DNA of 28,885 nucleotides from contig CAZRNB010000025.1 of assembly GCA_964601355.1 (NCBI GenBank), positions 1 through 28,885 on the forward strand, given 5' to 3'. The notes beneath the pieces are model-generated. The model saw only the letters and a program-made list of their open reading frames with translations. It did no database searches and had not been told where the DNA came from. A program made the position numbers and the translations under genes. This DNA is from CAZRNB01 sp964601355 (GTDB taxonomy: Bacteria > Planctomycetota > Phycisphaerae > Sedimentisphaerales > Anaerobacaceae). Shown in pieces: positions 15,299 through 21,899 of this stretch (the stretch's first letter is position 1; each line of letters opens with the position of its first letter).

Positions 15299-15837
15299 TT
15301 TTCCACCTCACCATCTAAAATTGACCGCAGTTTATTTAAGCCGTACCGGTATCGGCCTAAAATCGTATTAATTGATTCACCTTGCAGCTTTGCTATTTCT
15401 CTGAATTTCATTTCACCTTTTAGATGCAGGACTACTACTTCTCTTTGCTCCTGTGGAAGCTGAGCAACGGCGTCGTTCAATCGTTGTGATTCTTCGCTGT
15501 ATATAACCAATTGTTCAGGCCCATCGGAGTTTGTACTTACCGGATCTGATTCATCTAATTTCGTTGGCTGTCGTTTATTTGCTCGAATTTGGTCTCGTGC
15601 ACGATTGCAAACGGCGGTTGCAAGATAGCTTTTAAGGCTCCCCGCCAGCTTGAATTCTTCTGCAGATTTCGCAAAGGAAACAAAGACATCGTGAACAACG
15701 TCTTCAGACGAGCTTGCATCATTTAAAAGGGCCATCGTCAATGTCAGCAAATAATCCAGATACTTCTCGTAGATACGACGCAGCGCATCTTTGCTGCCAC
15801 GCTTGAATTTCCATTTAAGCAATTCGTCTTCAATCAT
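15295..15837 (-). CDS. ECF RNA polymerase sigma factor (operon 3)
   Basis: A ~180-residue ECF sigma factor different in sequence from its neighbours. Region 2 shows ALRRIYEKYLDYLLTLTMALL, SSEDVVHDVFVSFAKSAEEF and SLKSYLATAVCNRARDQIRANK. Region 4 shows AVAQLPQEQREVVVLHLKGEMKFREIA by motif and INTILGRYRYGLNKLR. ATG at 15837 is chosen; a TTG two codons upstream (15843) is an alternative, and both have only a weak AGAAAG signal. The stop overlaps the membrane sensor gene by four bases. A perfect 12-bp palindrome lies 26 bases upstream. Confidence 0.9.
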   Translation of the reverse strand: MIEDELLKWKFKRGSKDALRRIYEKYLDYLLTLTMALLNDASSSEDVVHDVFVSFAKSAEEFKLAGSLKSYLATAVCNRARDQIRANKRQPTKLDESDPVSTNSDGPEQLVIYSEESQRLNDAVAQLPQEQREVVVLHLKGEMKFREIAKLQGESINTILGRYRYGLNKLRSILDGEVEK

Positions 15838-15862
15838 TTGCAAGCTTTCTATTTGGCCTTAA

Positions 15863-15874
15863 GAACGATCGTTC
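15863..15874. promoter_or_regulatory. 12-bp palindrome GAACGATCGTTC upstream of sigma 3 (candidate operator)
   Basis: A perfect inverted repeat about 26 bases before the sigma 3 ATG. The start regions of sigma 1 and sigma 2 carry an 11-of-12 match (11881-11892 and 13893-13904). Confidence 0.4.
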
Positions 15875-15983
15875 GTCATTAATATCACGATTGTCTGTAT
15901 TATTTTATTATAAAGAAAATAAATTTTTTAATACTTTTTAATCTTTTATTCCTTAACAACGTGATTTAGCTTGCACGAACGCA

Positions 15984-16013
15984 TAAAAAAGGCCGAGCGA
16001 AGGCCCGGCCTTT
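15984..16013 (-). terminator. Rho-independent terminator of operon 4
   Basis: On the minus strand: stem AAAGGCCG/CGGCCTTT with a T run, about 28 bases after the anti-sigma 4 stop. It is closely similar to the operon 3 terminator, supporting a common origin of the operons. Confidence 0.88.
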
Positions 16014-16040
16014 GTAATATAAAGGATTTTCATTCAGCGT

Positions 16041-17339
16041 TTATTTCGGCAAATCGTTTGGGGCTACATCCTTTACGCTCAAGTCGCCGTATATTACGCG
16101 GTAGGTCGCAGAGGTTTTCGGCTGGTACCAGAATACTGCTTTATTGGCATCGCCGAGCTTTACGCCGGCTCCGGCATAGTGCCATATTGTGTTAGTCGGG
16201 TCGAGCTGCCCGAAGAACATCATTCCGCGTCCCATTGTCAGGCCAAGCTGCGTCTTCTGGTCATCCGAAATGTTCAATTGATCTATTTTCTCTCCTATAG
16301 CATTAGCTTGGTCCACCAGTTCTGAAGCACTTAGACTCTGCGGGAAGTTACCGCCGAACGCATGCTCCACCCAGAGTCGAAGGAGTGTTATAAAATCCTG
16401 CTCAGTAAAATTGGTCATATCGAACATTTTGTCGCTCAATGTATAGCCGGCAGGGGGTTCCATACTGACAAGCGATTCATCTACCGGCACATCAAACTCA
16501 AAGTTCTTGAGGATGAAAAGTGCTTGCCCCATTAGAAGCTCAATTCGTATCGGCTTGGCCGTTTCCGGGTTGGCCCATATAGTAACCTCTGTGGGACCAC
16601 TCAACTTAAAGCCAATAGCTTCGAGTCCGTCAATATTCTGTTGGCCAAGTTCCTCGACCGGCAGGTCTTTAAGGTCGGTAATGACCTTTCGGATAAATTC
16701 TAATAAGTTTTTGGTTCTTTCTTTAAGAGGACCTTCTATGTTAACATAAGCTGCACCTTTAGTCTTTGGGTCTAACGTGAGCATCCTGGCATTATCAAGG
16801 TCGATTATCGCGATAATATCCATATTTGTGAATGTTCTTCTGTTTTTCGAGCCGACAATTATATTGTGCATGACCGAACCTGTTTCTTCGCCGCCAATAA
16901 CGTAGTCAAAAATTACCGTCTTGGCATTGAGAATGGGCTTGATTACATCGGCAAAGGTTACCGTAGCACCCAGAGGATTGCCGACGAAATAAAATGTGAT
17001 AAGAGCTGCCATGATTATCGCTGCGGCAGCAGCAAATTTTGTTATTTTACTTTTCATAATTATTCTCCTTAGCTTTAGACTTGTGTTAATTTTAGTGGTT
17101 GTTTTAAGCCTGACGTTTTGTTCCCGGATGATTCGGTCCAACACCACCTCTTCAAGGTCGCTCTGAGTCAGCGTGCTGCCGTTTTTGACAAGCCGACCCT
17201 GGAGGTTGCGTACCTCTTCAAGCTCTGCCCTGCAGGAAGCACAGCTTTTCAAGTGTTCCGCGACCGAGTGTTTTTCCGCCTCATCCAGAATACCTTCAAT
17301 GTAAGCTACTAATAGTTCTTTATATTCTGCGCAGTTCAT
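16041..17339 (-). CDS. Membrane anti-sigma factor with zinc finger and extracytoplasmic LolA/RseB-like domain (operon 4)
   Basis: A 432-residue paralogue. The zf-HC2-type finger (Cys3, His29-x3-Cys33-x2-Cys36) is followed by a helical linker, a membrane helix at ~95-118 (KITKFAAAAAIIMAALITFY) and the extracytoplasmic module. That module shows AIIDLDNARMLTLDPKT, DGLEAIGFKLSGPTEVTIWA, AKPIRIELLMGQA, WHYAGAGVKLGDA and YGDLSVKDVAPNDLPK. It is separated from sigma 4 by nine bases, so it is the likely partner of sigma 4. The zinc finger differs from copies 1 and 2, whereas the last 45 residues are almost the same, which suggests N-terminal domains are exchanged while the sensor module is kept. An internal start at residue 95 would give 338 residues. 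Confidence 0.85.
   Translation of the reverse strand: MNCAEYKELLVAYIEGILDEAEKHSVAEHLKSCASCRAELEEVRNLQGRLVKNGSTLTQSDLEEVVLDRIIREQNVRLKTTTKINTSLKLRRIIMKSKITKFAAAAAIIMAALITFYFVGNPLGATVTFADVIKPILNAKTVIFDYVIGGEETGSVMHNIIVGSKNRRTFTNMDIIAIIDLDNARMLTLDPKTKGAAYVNIEGPLKERTKNLLEFIRKVITDLKDLPVEELGQQNIDGLEAIGFKLSGPTEVTIWANPETAKPIRIELLMGQALFILKNFEFDVPVDESLVSMEPPAGYTLSDKMFDMTNFTEQDFITLLRLWVEHAFGGNFPQSLSASELVDQANAIGEKIDQLNISDDQKTQLGLTMGRGMMFFGQLDPTNTIWHYAGAGVKLGDANKAVFWYQPKTSATYRVIYGDLSVKDVAPNDLPK
17055..17068 (-). promoter_or_regulatory. Internal Shine-Dalgarno and ATG in anti-sigma gene 4
   Basis: GGAG (preceded by AA), seven bases, ATGAAAAGT, in frame at residue 95, at the start of the membrane helix. 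Confidence 0.6.
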
Positions 17340-17348
17340 TTTTACACC

Positions 17349-17927
17349 TCATAAATCCGCCTGTGGCGGATAAACTTCCGCCTGTTCCTGCTGCTGCAAA
17401 GAGCTTCGCAGCATAGCGTAGGCACGTGACAGAGTTTTTGTGACTGTTCCGAGAGGCATATCAAGCTGTTCGGCGATTTTATTGCAGGAGTGCTGGCCGT
17501 AATATCGAAGCAGGATTATTTTTCGATACGGCTCATCCAATTCGGCAATCGCCGACTCAAGAGCAAAATCCTGCGAAAGTTCAGGCTGAGGAGATTCTTG
17601 TGAAAACGTTCTGACGGCCTCTCGCTGTCGTCTGATTTGCTCATTTCTTTGGTGCTCTTTTGCTACGTTGTCGGCGATACCGAGCAGCCAGGAATAGAAC
17701 AAATCTGGCTTTTGTAGCTTGTCCATCTTAAAGTAGGCTCGCACAAAACTTTCCTGCGCTGCTTCTTCTGCCTTATCTTTATTGCCTAATTTTCCTGCTA
17801 AATGGGCCAGCAGAACCGCTTGGTAGCGGCGAACAAGATATCGGAAATCGTCCGGATGGCCATCCAAACATCGTTCTACATAGTACATGTCCGCCATATT
17901 TTGGTCGGATTTATCCGTTTCAGACAT
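17349..17927 (-). CDS. ECF RNA polymerase sigma factor (operon 4)
   Basis: A 192-residue ECF sigma factor. Region 2: FRYLVRRYQAVLLAHLAGKLG, KAEEAAQESFVRAYFKMDKL, LFYSWLLGIADNVAKEHQR. Region 4: AIAELDEPYRKIILLRYYGQ, IAEQLDMPLGTVTKTLSRAYAMLR. The ATG at 17927 has GAGGTG six bases upstream. It is the first gene of the operon with its zinc-finger anti-sigma nine bases behind. A 14-bp palindrome (17985-17998) lies ~58 bases upstream and could be a control site. It is clearly a different ECF subgroup from sigma 1/2 and sigma 3, although the attached sensor module is shared. Confidence 0.92.
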   Translation of the reverse strand: MSETDKSDQNMADMYYVERCLDGHPDDFRYLVRRYQAVLLAHLAGKLGNKDKAEEAAQESFVRAYFKMDKLQKPDLFYSWLLGIADNVAKEHQRNEQIRRQREAVRTFSQESPQPELSQDFALESAIAELDEPYRKIILLRYYGQHSCNKIAEQLDMPLGTVTKTLSRAYAMLRSSLQQQEQAEVYPPQADL

Positions 17928-17984
17928 TTCAGCACCTCAAAAATGCTCTCGGTCCCAACCTACGCGGGAGCGAGATTTTTGCTT

Positions 17985-17998
17985 TCACTATATAGTGA
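17985..17998. promoter_or_regulatory. 14-bp palindrome TCACTATATAGTGA upstream of sigma 4 (candidate operator)
   Basis: A perfect inverted repeat in the non-coding gap before sigma 4. The centre TATA could also belong to a -10 element. It is unrelated in sequence to the palindrome upstream of sigma 3. Confidence 0.35.
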
Positions 17999-18047
17999 TG
18001 ATGGGGATATTTTTGCGACAGAAAAATAAAAAAGTGTGAGTATAAAG

Positions 18048-18077
18048 AACCCCCGAATAAATTCGGGGGCTAAATAT
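18048..18077. repeat. CCCC/GGGG hairpin repeat, copy B
   Basis: AACCCCCGAA, loop TAAA, TTCGGGGG, then CTAAATAT. On the minus strand it begins about 20 bases after the hydrolase stop and ends GGGGGTTCTTT, so it may end that operon's transcript. Confidence 0.85.
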
Positions 18078-18096
18078 CCAAAGTTCACAAACGCTA

Positions 18097-18786
18097 TTAA
18101 AAATAACTTTCAAACCACTGCGTTGCATGGCCAGCTACCTGCTCTAATGCGCCGGGTTCTTCAAACAAATGGCCGGCTTGCGGGACAATAACCAGCTTTT
18201 TCTCGCAGACAAGCTGTTCCATTGCTTGTTTGTTCAAATCAATTACTACAAAATCATTGCCTCCTACAATCAAAAGTGTCGGAGCCTTGACCTTTTTTAG
18301 TGCCTGCCCTGCCAGGTCGGCCCGTCCGCCGCGTGACACTACGGCAGCGATTGTCTGGTCCAGCTCAGCTGCAGCTACCAAAGCCGCTGCTGCACCAGTG
18401 CTCGCACCAAAATATCCGATTTTTAGTCTACTCGTTTCGTTGTTTTTTAAAAGCCATTTCGTAGCGCTTATAACCCTGCCCGTAAGCAGCTCGATATCGA
18501 AACGCAGCTGGCGTGTCACTAAATCAATCTTTTCTTCTTCTTCCGTCAAAAGGTCTATCAGCAAACTTGCAATCTTAGCTTCTCGGAGCGTCCCAGCTAT
18601 GTAACGATTGCGTGGGCTAAACCTGCTGCTGCCGCTTCCATGAGCGAATAAAACAACTCCTTTTGCCCAGTCAAAAATATTCGAGCTTCCCTTTATCGTT
18701 ACCGTATCATCTATTGCAATTTCAACTTCTTGGAACTTTAGCACATTTTTCTCTTTAGAAACTTTCTTAGTTCTGGATTTTTTCAA
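18097..18786 (-). CDS. Alpha/beta hydrolase (dienelactone hydrolase-like)
   Basis: A 229-residue alpha/beta hydrolase. VVLFAHGSGSSRFSPRNR (44-61) is the oxyanion-region HGSGS motif; GYFGASTGAAAAL (124-136) gives nucleophile Ser129; VGGNDFVV gives Asp178; and PQAGHLFEEPG gives His206, so the triad is complete. Such domains are often found with, or fused to, phosphoribosyltransferases of the kind at 21153-21836, at the other end of this operon. The substrate is unknown. The start is ambiguous: TTG at 18786 overlaps the methyltransferase end by 20 bases, while GTG at 18744 has AAAGAG upstream and starts 22 bases after that stop. The GTG would give 215 residues and still contain the whole fold. 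Confidence 0.82.
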   Translation of the reverse strand: MKKSRTKKVSKEKNVLKFQEVEIAIDDTVTIKGSSNIFDWAKGVVLFAHGSGSSRFSPRNRYIAGTLREAKIASLLIDLLTEEEEKIDLVTRQLRFDIELLTGRVISATKWLLKNNETSRLKIGYFGASTGAAAALVAAAELDQTIAAVVSRGGRADLAGQALKKVKAPTLLIVGGNDFVVIDLNKQAMEQLVCEKKLVIVPQAGHLFEEPGALEQVAGHATQWFESYF

Positions 18787-19507
18787 AGATTATTATTTCT
18801 ATGATACCGTAGAAATGTTTTTTGGACCTGATGTTTCCAAAGCCTGTCTCTTTTAAGTATTGCTTTAACTTTTCGCAATCAGGAAACTGCTTTAGGCTTT
18901 CTGCGATGTAGGTGTAAACCTCTGCGTTGCCATGCAAAACCAGACCCCAAAAACTGCCCCATATTTTTAACAAGGCATTTTCGAGCTTCGCAAAAGCGGC
19001 ATTAGCCGGCTTGGAAAAATCCAGAAAAGCGCCGGTTCCTCCAAACTTCATCACTCGCCAAATTTCCGTCAGCGCCTTTTTAATATCCGGTGCATTTCTT
19101 AATGCGTATCCACCTGTAACAATGTCAAAGCTGTTGTCGTCAAATCCGGTCCGGCACATATCATTAGCGACGAACCAAATATTACTGTAGAGATTGCGAA
19201 ATTGAGCCCGAGCTAACATATCTTTGGTCAGATCTAATCCCACAACGAAACCGGCGGGATATTTATTTGCCAGCCTAAATGTAATGTCCCCTGTTCCACA
19301 GGCAAGGTCCAGACAGCGGGGACGGTTTATGCCGGGTAGTTTATCTACAAGCTCGTCTTTCCAGGCGTCATCGGCTCCAAAGGAGAGAGCGCGTGTAATG
19401 AAGTCATATTTTGGGGCAATTTCCGTAAAAAGCTCCTCGTTATATATGAGCTTGCCTTTCGGATAGTGGATGTAATCGTGCATTCTTAGAGCGAACCGTT
19501 TTCTCAT
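18767..19507 (-). CDS. UbiE/MenG-like SAM-dependent methyltransferase
   Basis: A 246-residue class I methyltransferase of the UbiE/MenG (C-methyltransferase of quinone biosynthesis) type. Motif I is CLDLACGTGDITF (65-77), followed by VVGLDLTKDMLARAQ, FDIVTGGYALRNAPDIKKAL and EIWRVMKFGGTGAFLDFSKP, close to the UbiE signature. It lies 49 bases after a type III polyketide synthase and in the same direction, so it may methylate the polyketide product rather than serve menaquinone synthesis; no men genes are seen. An in-frame ATG at residue 9 is an alternative start. The last strand (FYGIIEIIIFEK) is typical of the fold. The family is firm, the substrate inferred. Confidence 0.85.
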   Translation of the reverse strand: MRKRFALRMHDYIHYPKGKLIYNEELFTEIAPKYDFITRALSFGADDAWKDELVDKLPGINRPRCLDLACGTGDITFRLANKYPAGFVVGLDLTKDMLARAQFRNLYSNIWFVANDMCRTGFDDNSFDIVTGGYALRNAPDIKKALTEIWRVMKFGGTGAFLDFSKPANAAFAKLENALLKIWGSFWGLVLHGNAEVYTYIAESLKQFPDCEKLKQYLKETGFGNIRSKKHFYGIIEIIIFEKIQN

Positions 19508-19556
19508 TTTTCCGTTTCCAATACATCCGTCAGCATCAACCTGGCATCTTTCTCGC

Positions 19557-20723
19557 TTAAATTTCTATCAGCTTCTTATCGTGTTCGTAAGCTTGATTAG
19601 TTGTGCTCAGCTCGACTCTTTTTTCATAAATGGTTTCTGTTGCGTGCTTTTTCAGAAATCCCACCTCAACTGTTAGGCCTGGCCCAAACGCCATGGACAC
19701 AACCGACTCATTAAGGTGGCTGCTACGCTGACGCAGAATCTCTTTCAGCACGAACAGAATAGTTACACTGCTCATATTGCCATACTGTCGTAACACAAAA
19801 CGTGATGCTTCAAGCCGATTACCGAGGTTCAGTGCCGACTCAATTTTATCCAGGATGGCCTTTCCGCCGGGATGAACGGCCCAATGGTCAATATCAGTTA
19901 TGGTCATACCCTGATGATTCAAGATTGGTGTGATAATTTCACTAATATTGGATTCGATGATTTTGGGCACATATTGTGATAACACCATCTCGAATCCAGT
20001 GTCACCGATTATCCATGCCATATCAGCTTCGCTATCGGGAATCAGCGTGGATTCAAAATGCTCCATCTGAAAAACTTCTTGTTTGGGAAGGGGAGCTTTA
20101 GCGCTTACAATAACAGCCGCTCCGCCATCAGCGAAAATGGCAGTACCCAGAATCGAATCCAGGTCTTCTTTAAGTTGCGCATGCAGGGTGCAAAGTTCGA
20201 CCGCTACGATTAGAACAGCGGCGTTAGGGTCAGCCTGACAAATAGCGTAGGCCAAACGCAATGCCGGGAAGGCACCATGGCAGCCCATGAATCCGATGCT
20301 GTATCGTTGAACGGTCTTATTCAAGCCGAGAGCATTAATGATTTCGTAATCCGGCCCCGGATTGAAAAAGCCGGTACAGGAGACCACAATAAGATGTGTA
20401 ATTTCACGATATGATACATTGTCACAGTTATCGATTGCTTTTTGCCCAAGCTCTACGAACATCTGCCTGCCTGCTTTTGTAAACAGGTCGTTTCGACATT
20501 TGGTTGTTGGGACTGTGTCTTTGTGTGAGTTACTATAGAAAGCATCCAGGTCGGTAATAACGCTGTGGCGCTTGTCGATGCCGCTTTCTTTATAAATGCG
20601 GTCGATGAGGCGATTCGTTCTTTTAGAGCCTTTAAGCCTTTGTTTCAGCTTCTCCATCAAGAAAGCTTGTGAATAAGAAGTGTGAGGCACCTGGCATTGG
20701 ATATTTTGGATATATACACTCAT
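19557..20723 (-). CDS. Type III polyketide synthase (chalcone/stilbene synthase family)
   Basis: A 388-residue homodimeric ketosynthase of the chalcone synthase superfamily, which extends an acyl-CoA starter with malonyl-CoA and cyclises the product to pyrones, resorcinols or related aromatics. The catalytic triad is present: Cys148 in GFMGCHGAF, His284 in WAVHPGGKAI and Asn316 in QYGNMSSVT. Other family features are VVSCTGFFNPGPDYEII and ADGGAAVIVS, and the C-terminal SMAFGPGLTVEVGFL. Length is normal. The ATG at 20723 has GGAG seven bases upstream. The next gene downstream encodes a UbiE-like methyltransferase, and an alpha/beta hydrolase follows, giving a small biosynthetic operon. Product type (alkylpyrone, alkylresorcinol, tetrahydroxynaphthalene) is not predictable from what is visible. 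Confidence 0.93.
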   Translation of the reverse strand: MSVYIQNIQCQVPHTSYSQAFLMEKLKQRLKGSKRTNRLIDRIYKESGIDKRHSVITDLDAFYSNSHKDTVPTTKCRNDLFTKAGRQMFVELGQKAIDNCDNVSYREITHLIVVSCTGFFNPGPDYEIINALGLNKTVQRYSIGFMGCHGAFPALRLAYAICQADPNAAVLIVAVELCTLHAQLKEDLDSILGTAIFADGGAAVIVSAKAPLPKQEVFQMEHFESTLIPDSEADMAWIIGDTGFEMVLSQYVPKIIESNISEIITPILNHQGMTITDIDHWAVHPGGKAILDKIESALNLGNRLEASRFVLRQYGNMSSVTILFVLKEILRQRSSHLNESVVSMAFGPGLTVEVGFLKKHATETIYEKRVELSTTNQAYEHDKKLIEI

Positions 20724-20736
20724 TTAGTCACTCCTC

Positions 20737-20757
20737 ATCTCGTATCGAGCATCAAGA
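20737..20757. repeat. Short heptad array at the 3' end of the PNPOx-like gene
   Basis: Three contiguous 7-base units (ATCTCGT, ATCGAGC, ATCAAGA) similar to those at 27204-27238. The last unit contains the stop codon of the gene at 20752-21156. Confidence 0.55.
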
Positions 20758-21156
20758 GTCTTGCGTATCGCTATGAGGCCCGCGTCTGAAATCAAATATT
20801 TTTTCGACCCTGATTAGTAATCGTCTTTCGACCTGAGGTAAATGCAGCTTCGCTTCTTCCGGTATATATCCGTCGAGGATACTTAAATCCTCAATTTTTT
20901 CCAATTGGCCCAACAGTTGATAGCCGTTATCTGAGACTGGGTCCCAAACAACCACTGATGCATATTTATTTTCCTGCAGGTTGGCTACCGTTTGTAAACA
21001 AAACCACTCCGTCACTGCTATGCAGCCTTTGTCGCTAAGCTCCACCTTGCCGGCGGCTGCTATATGGGCTACGTTCTGACCGTCGGCTGTAGCGATGAAA
21101 ATATAGCCCATTTTCTTTGCAAGGCTGACTGCCTTTTTGAGCTTTTCCAATTTCAT
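20752..21156 (-). CDS. Pyridoxamine 5'-phosphate oxidase-like flavin-binding protein
   Basis: A 134-residue split-barrel protein of the PNPOx-like superfamily, which usually binds FMN or F420. Visible: MGYIFIATADGQNVAHIAAAGKVEL (typical start of the barrel, by motif), KYASVVVWDPVSDNGYQLLGQLEKIED, and RLLIRVEKIFDFRRGP. It has no catalytic assignment; relatives include general stress proteins and small oxidoreductases. The ATG at 21156 overlaps the phosphoribosyltransferase stop by four bases and has AGGAG upstream. The last residues and the stop fall in a heptad repeat, so the C-terminus may have been altered by repeat insertion. It lies 28 bases before the polyketide synthase. Confidence 0.78.
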   Translation of the reverse strand: MKLEKLKKAVSLAKKMGYIFIATADGQNVAHIAAAGKVELSDKGCIAVTEWFCLQTVANLQENKYASVVVWDPVSDNGYQLLGQLEKIEDLSILDGYIPEEAKLHLPQVERRLLIRVEKIFDFRRGPHSDTQDS

Positions 21157-21836
21157 TTTTTGCTTCTCCTTTTGCTCTCGGCGGTGAGGACCTGTAGCAG
21201 CTCTTCGTCCTCTACCTGTGCGAAGTGCAAATAAAACTGGCTAAGCGCGGCGAAATACGGTGGCGCCTGCAGACATATTGTCTCATCTGCATCTTCCGCC
21301 AGATTTTGTAGTGAATCCTGCGGCCCAACCGGCAGAGCAGCTATTATCTTTTGAGGTTTTTCCTGCCGGACGGCCCACAACGCCGCCTGCATTGTGGCGC
21401 CGGTGGCTACGCCGTCATCTGTGATAATTACTATTCTTGCCTCCAACGCAATCTTTGTAAGCGCTCGGCGATACAGCTTAACTCTGCGAGCAATCTCCAG
21501 CAGCTGCCGTGCTTTCTCCTGCCTGACATAGTCTCTATCGACACCGACATAAGAGCTTGTTCTCTCGTCAATAAATAGCTTTCCATCCTCACAGACGGCT
21601 CCGATTGCCAGCTCAGGATTTCCCGGCGATCCTAATTTGTGCGAGAGCACAATATCCAAATCCGCCTCTAACTCCCCGGCGATTTGTTGTGCAATAATTA
21701 CTCCGCCGCGGGGAACTCCCAGCACAACCGTTTTTTGGCCGTGATAATTTTTCAACTGTTGTGCCAATAATAAACCCGCTTCTTTTCGTCCGCTGAAAGG
21801 TTTATCGCTGTTGGAAATGATTTTCAACGTGCCCAT
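21153..21836 (-). CDS. Predicted phosphoribosyltransferase
   Basis: A 227-residue type I phosphoribosyltransferase-fold protein (COG1926-like). The N-terminal FSGRKEAGLLLAQQL and VVLGVPRGGVIIAQQIA are typical of this group, as are DIVLSHKLGSPGNPELAIGAV and the PRPP-binding loop VIITDDGVATGATMQAAL (about 136-153, Asp140-Asp141). The nucleobase or other substrate is unknown; members are frequently linked to alpha/beta hydrolase domains. It is the first gene of the run ending with the alpha/beta hydrolase at 18097. The Shine-Dalgarno is weak. Copy C of the hairpin repeat is just upstream and separates it from the ribonucleotide reductase gene. Confidence 0.85.
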   Translation of the reverse strand: MGTLKIISNSDKPFSGRKEAGLLLAQQLKNYHGQKTVVLGVPRGGVIIAQQIAGELEADLDIVLSHKLGSPGNPELAIGAVCEDGKLFIDERTSSYVGVDRDYVRQEKARQLLEIARRVKLYRRALTKIALEARIVIITDDGVATGATMQAALWAVRQEKPQKIIAALPVGPQDSLQNLAEDADETICLQAPPYFAALSQFYLHFAQVEDEELLQVLTAESKRRSKK

Positions 21837-21867
21837 ATTATAACATCACAATAAAATTATTTGTGAA

Positions 21868-21898
21868 AACCCCCCAATGAATTGGGGGGCTAAATATT
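21868..21898. repeat. CCCC/GGGG hairpin repeat, copy C (probable terminator of the ribonucleotide reductase gene)
   Basis: AACCCCCCAAT, GA, ATTGGGGGG, CTAAATATT. It starts one base after the ribonucleotide reductase stop on the minus strand and ends GGGGGGTTTTC there, like an intrinsic terminator. Confidence 0.8.
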
Positions 21899-21899
21899 G

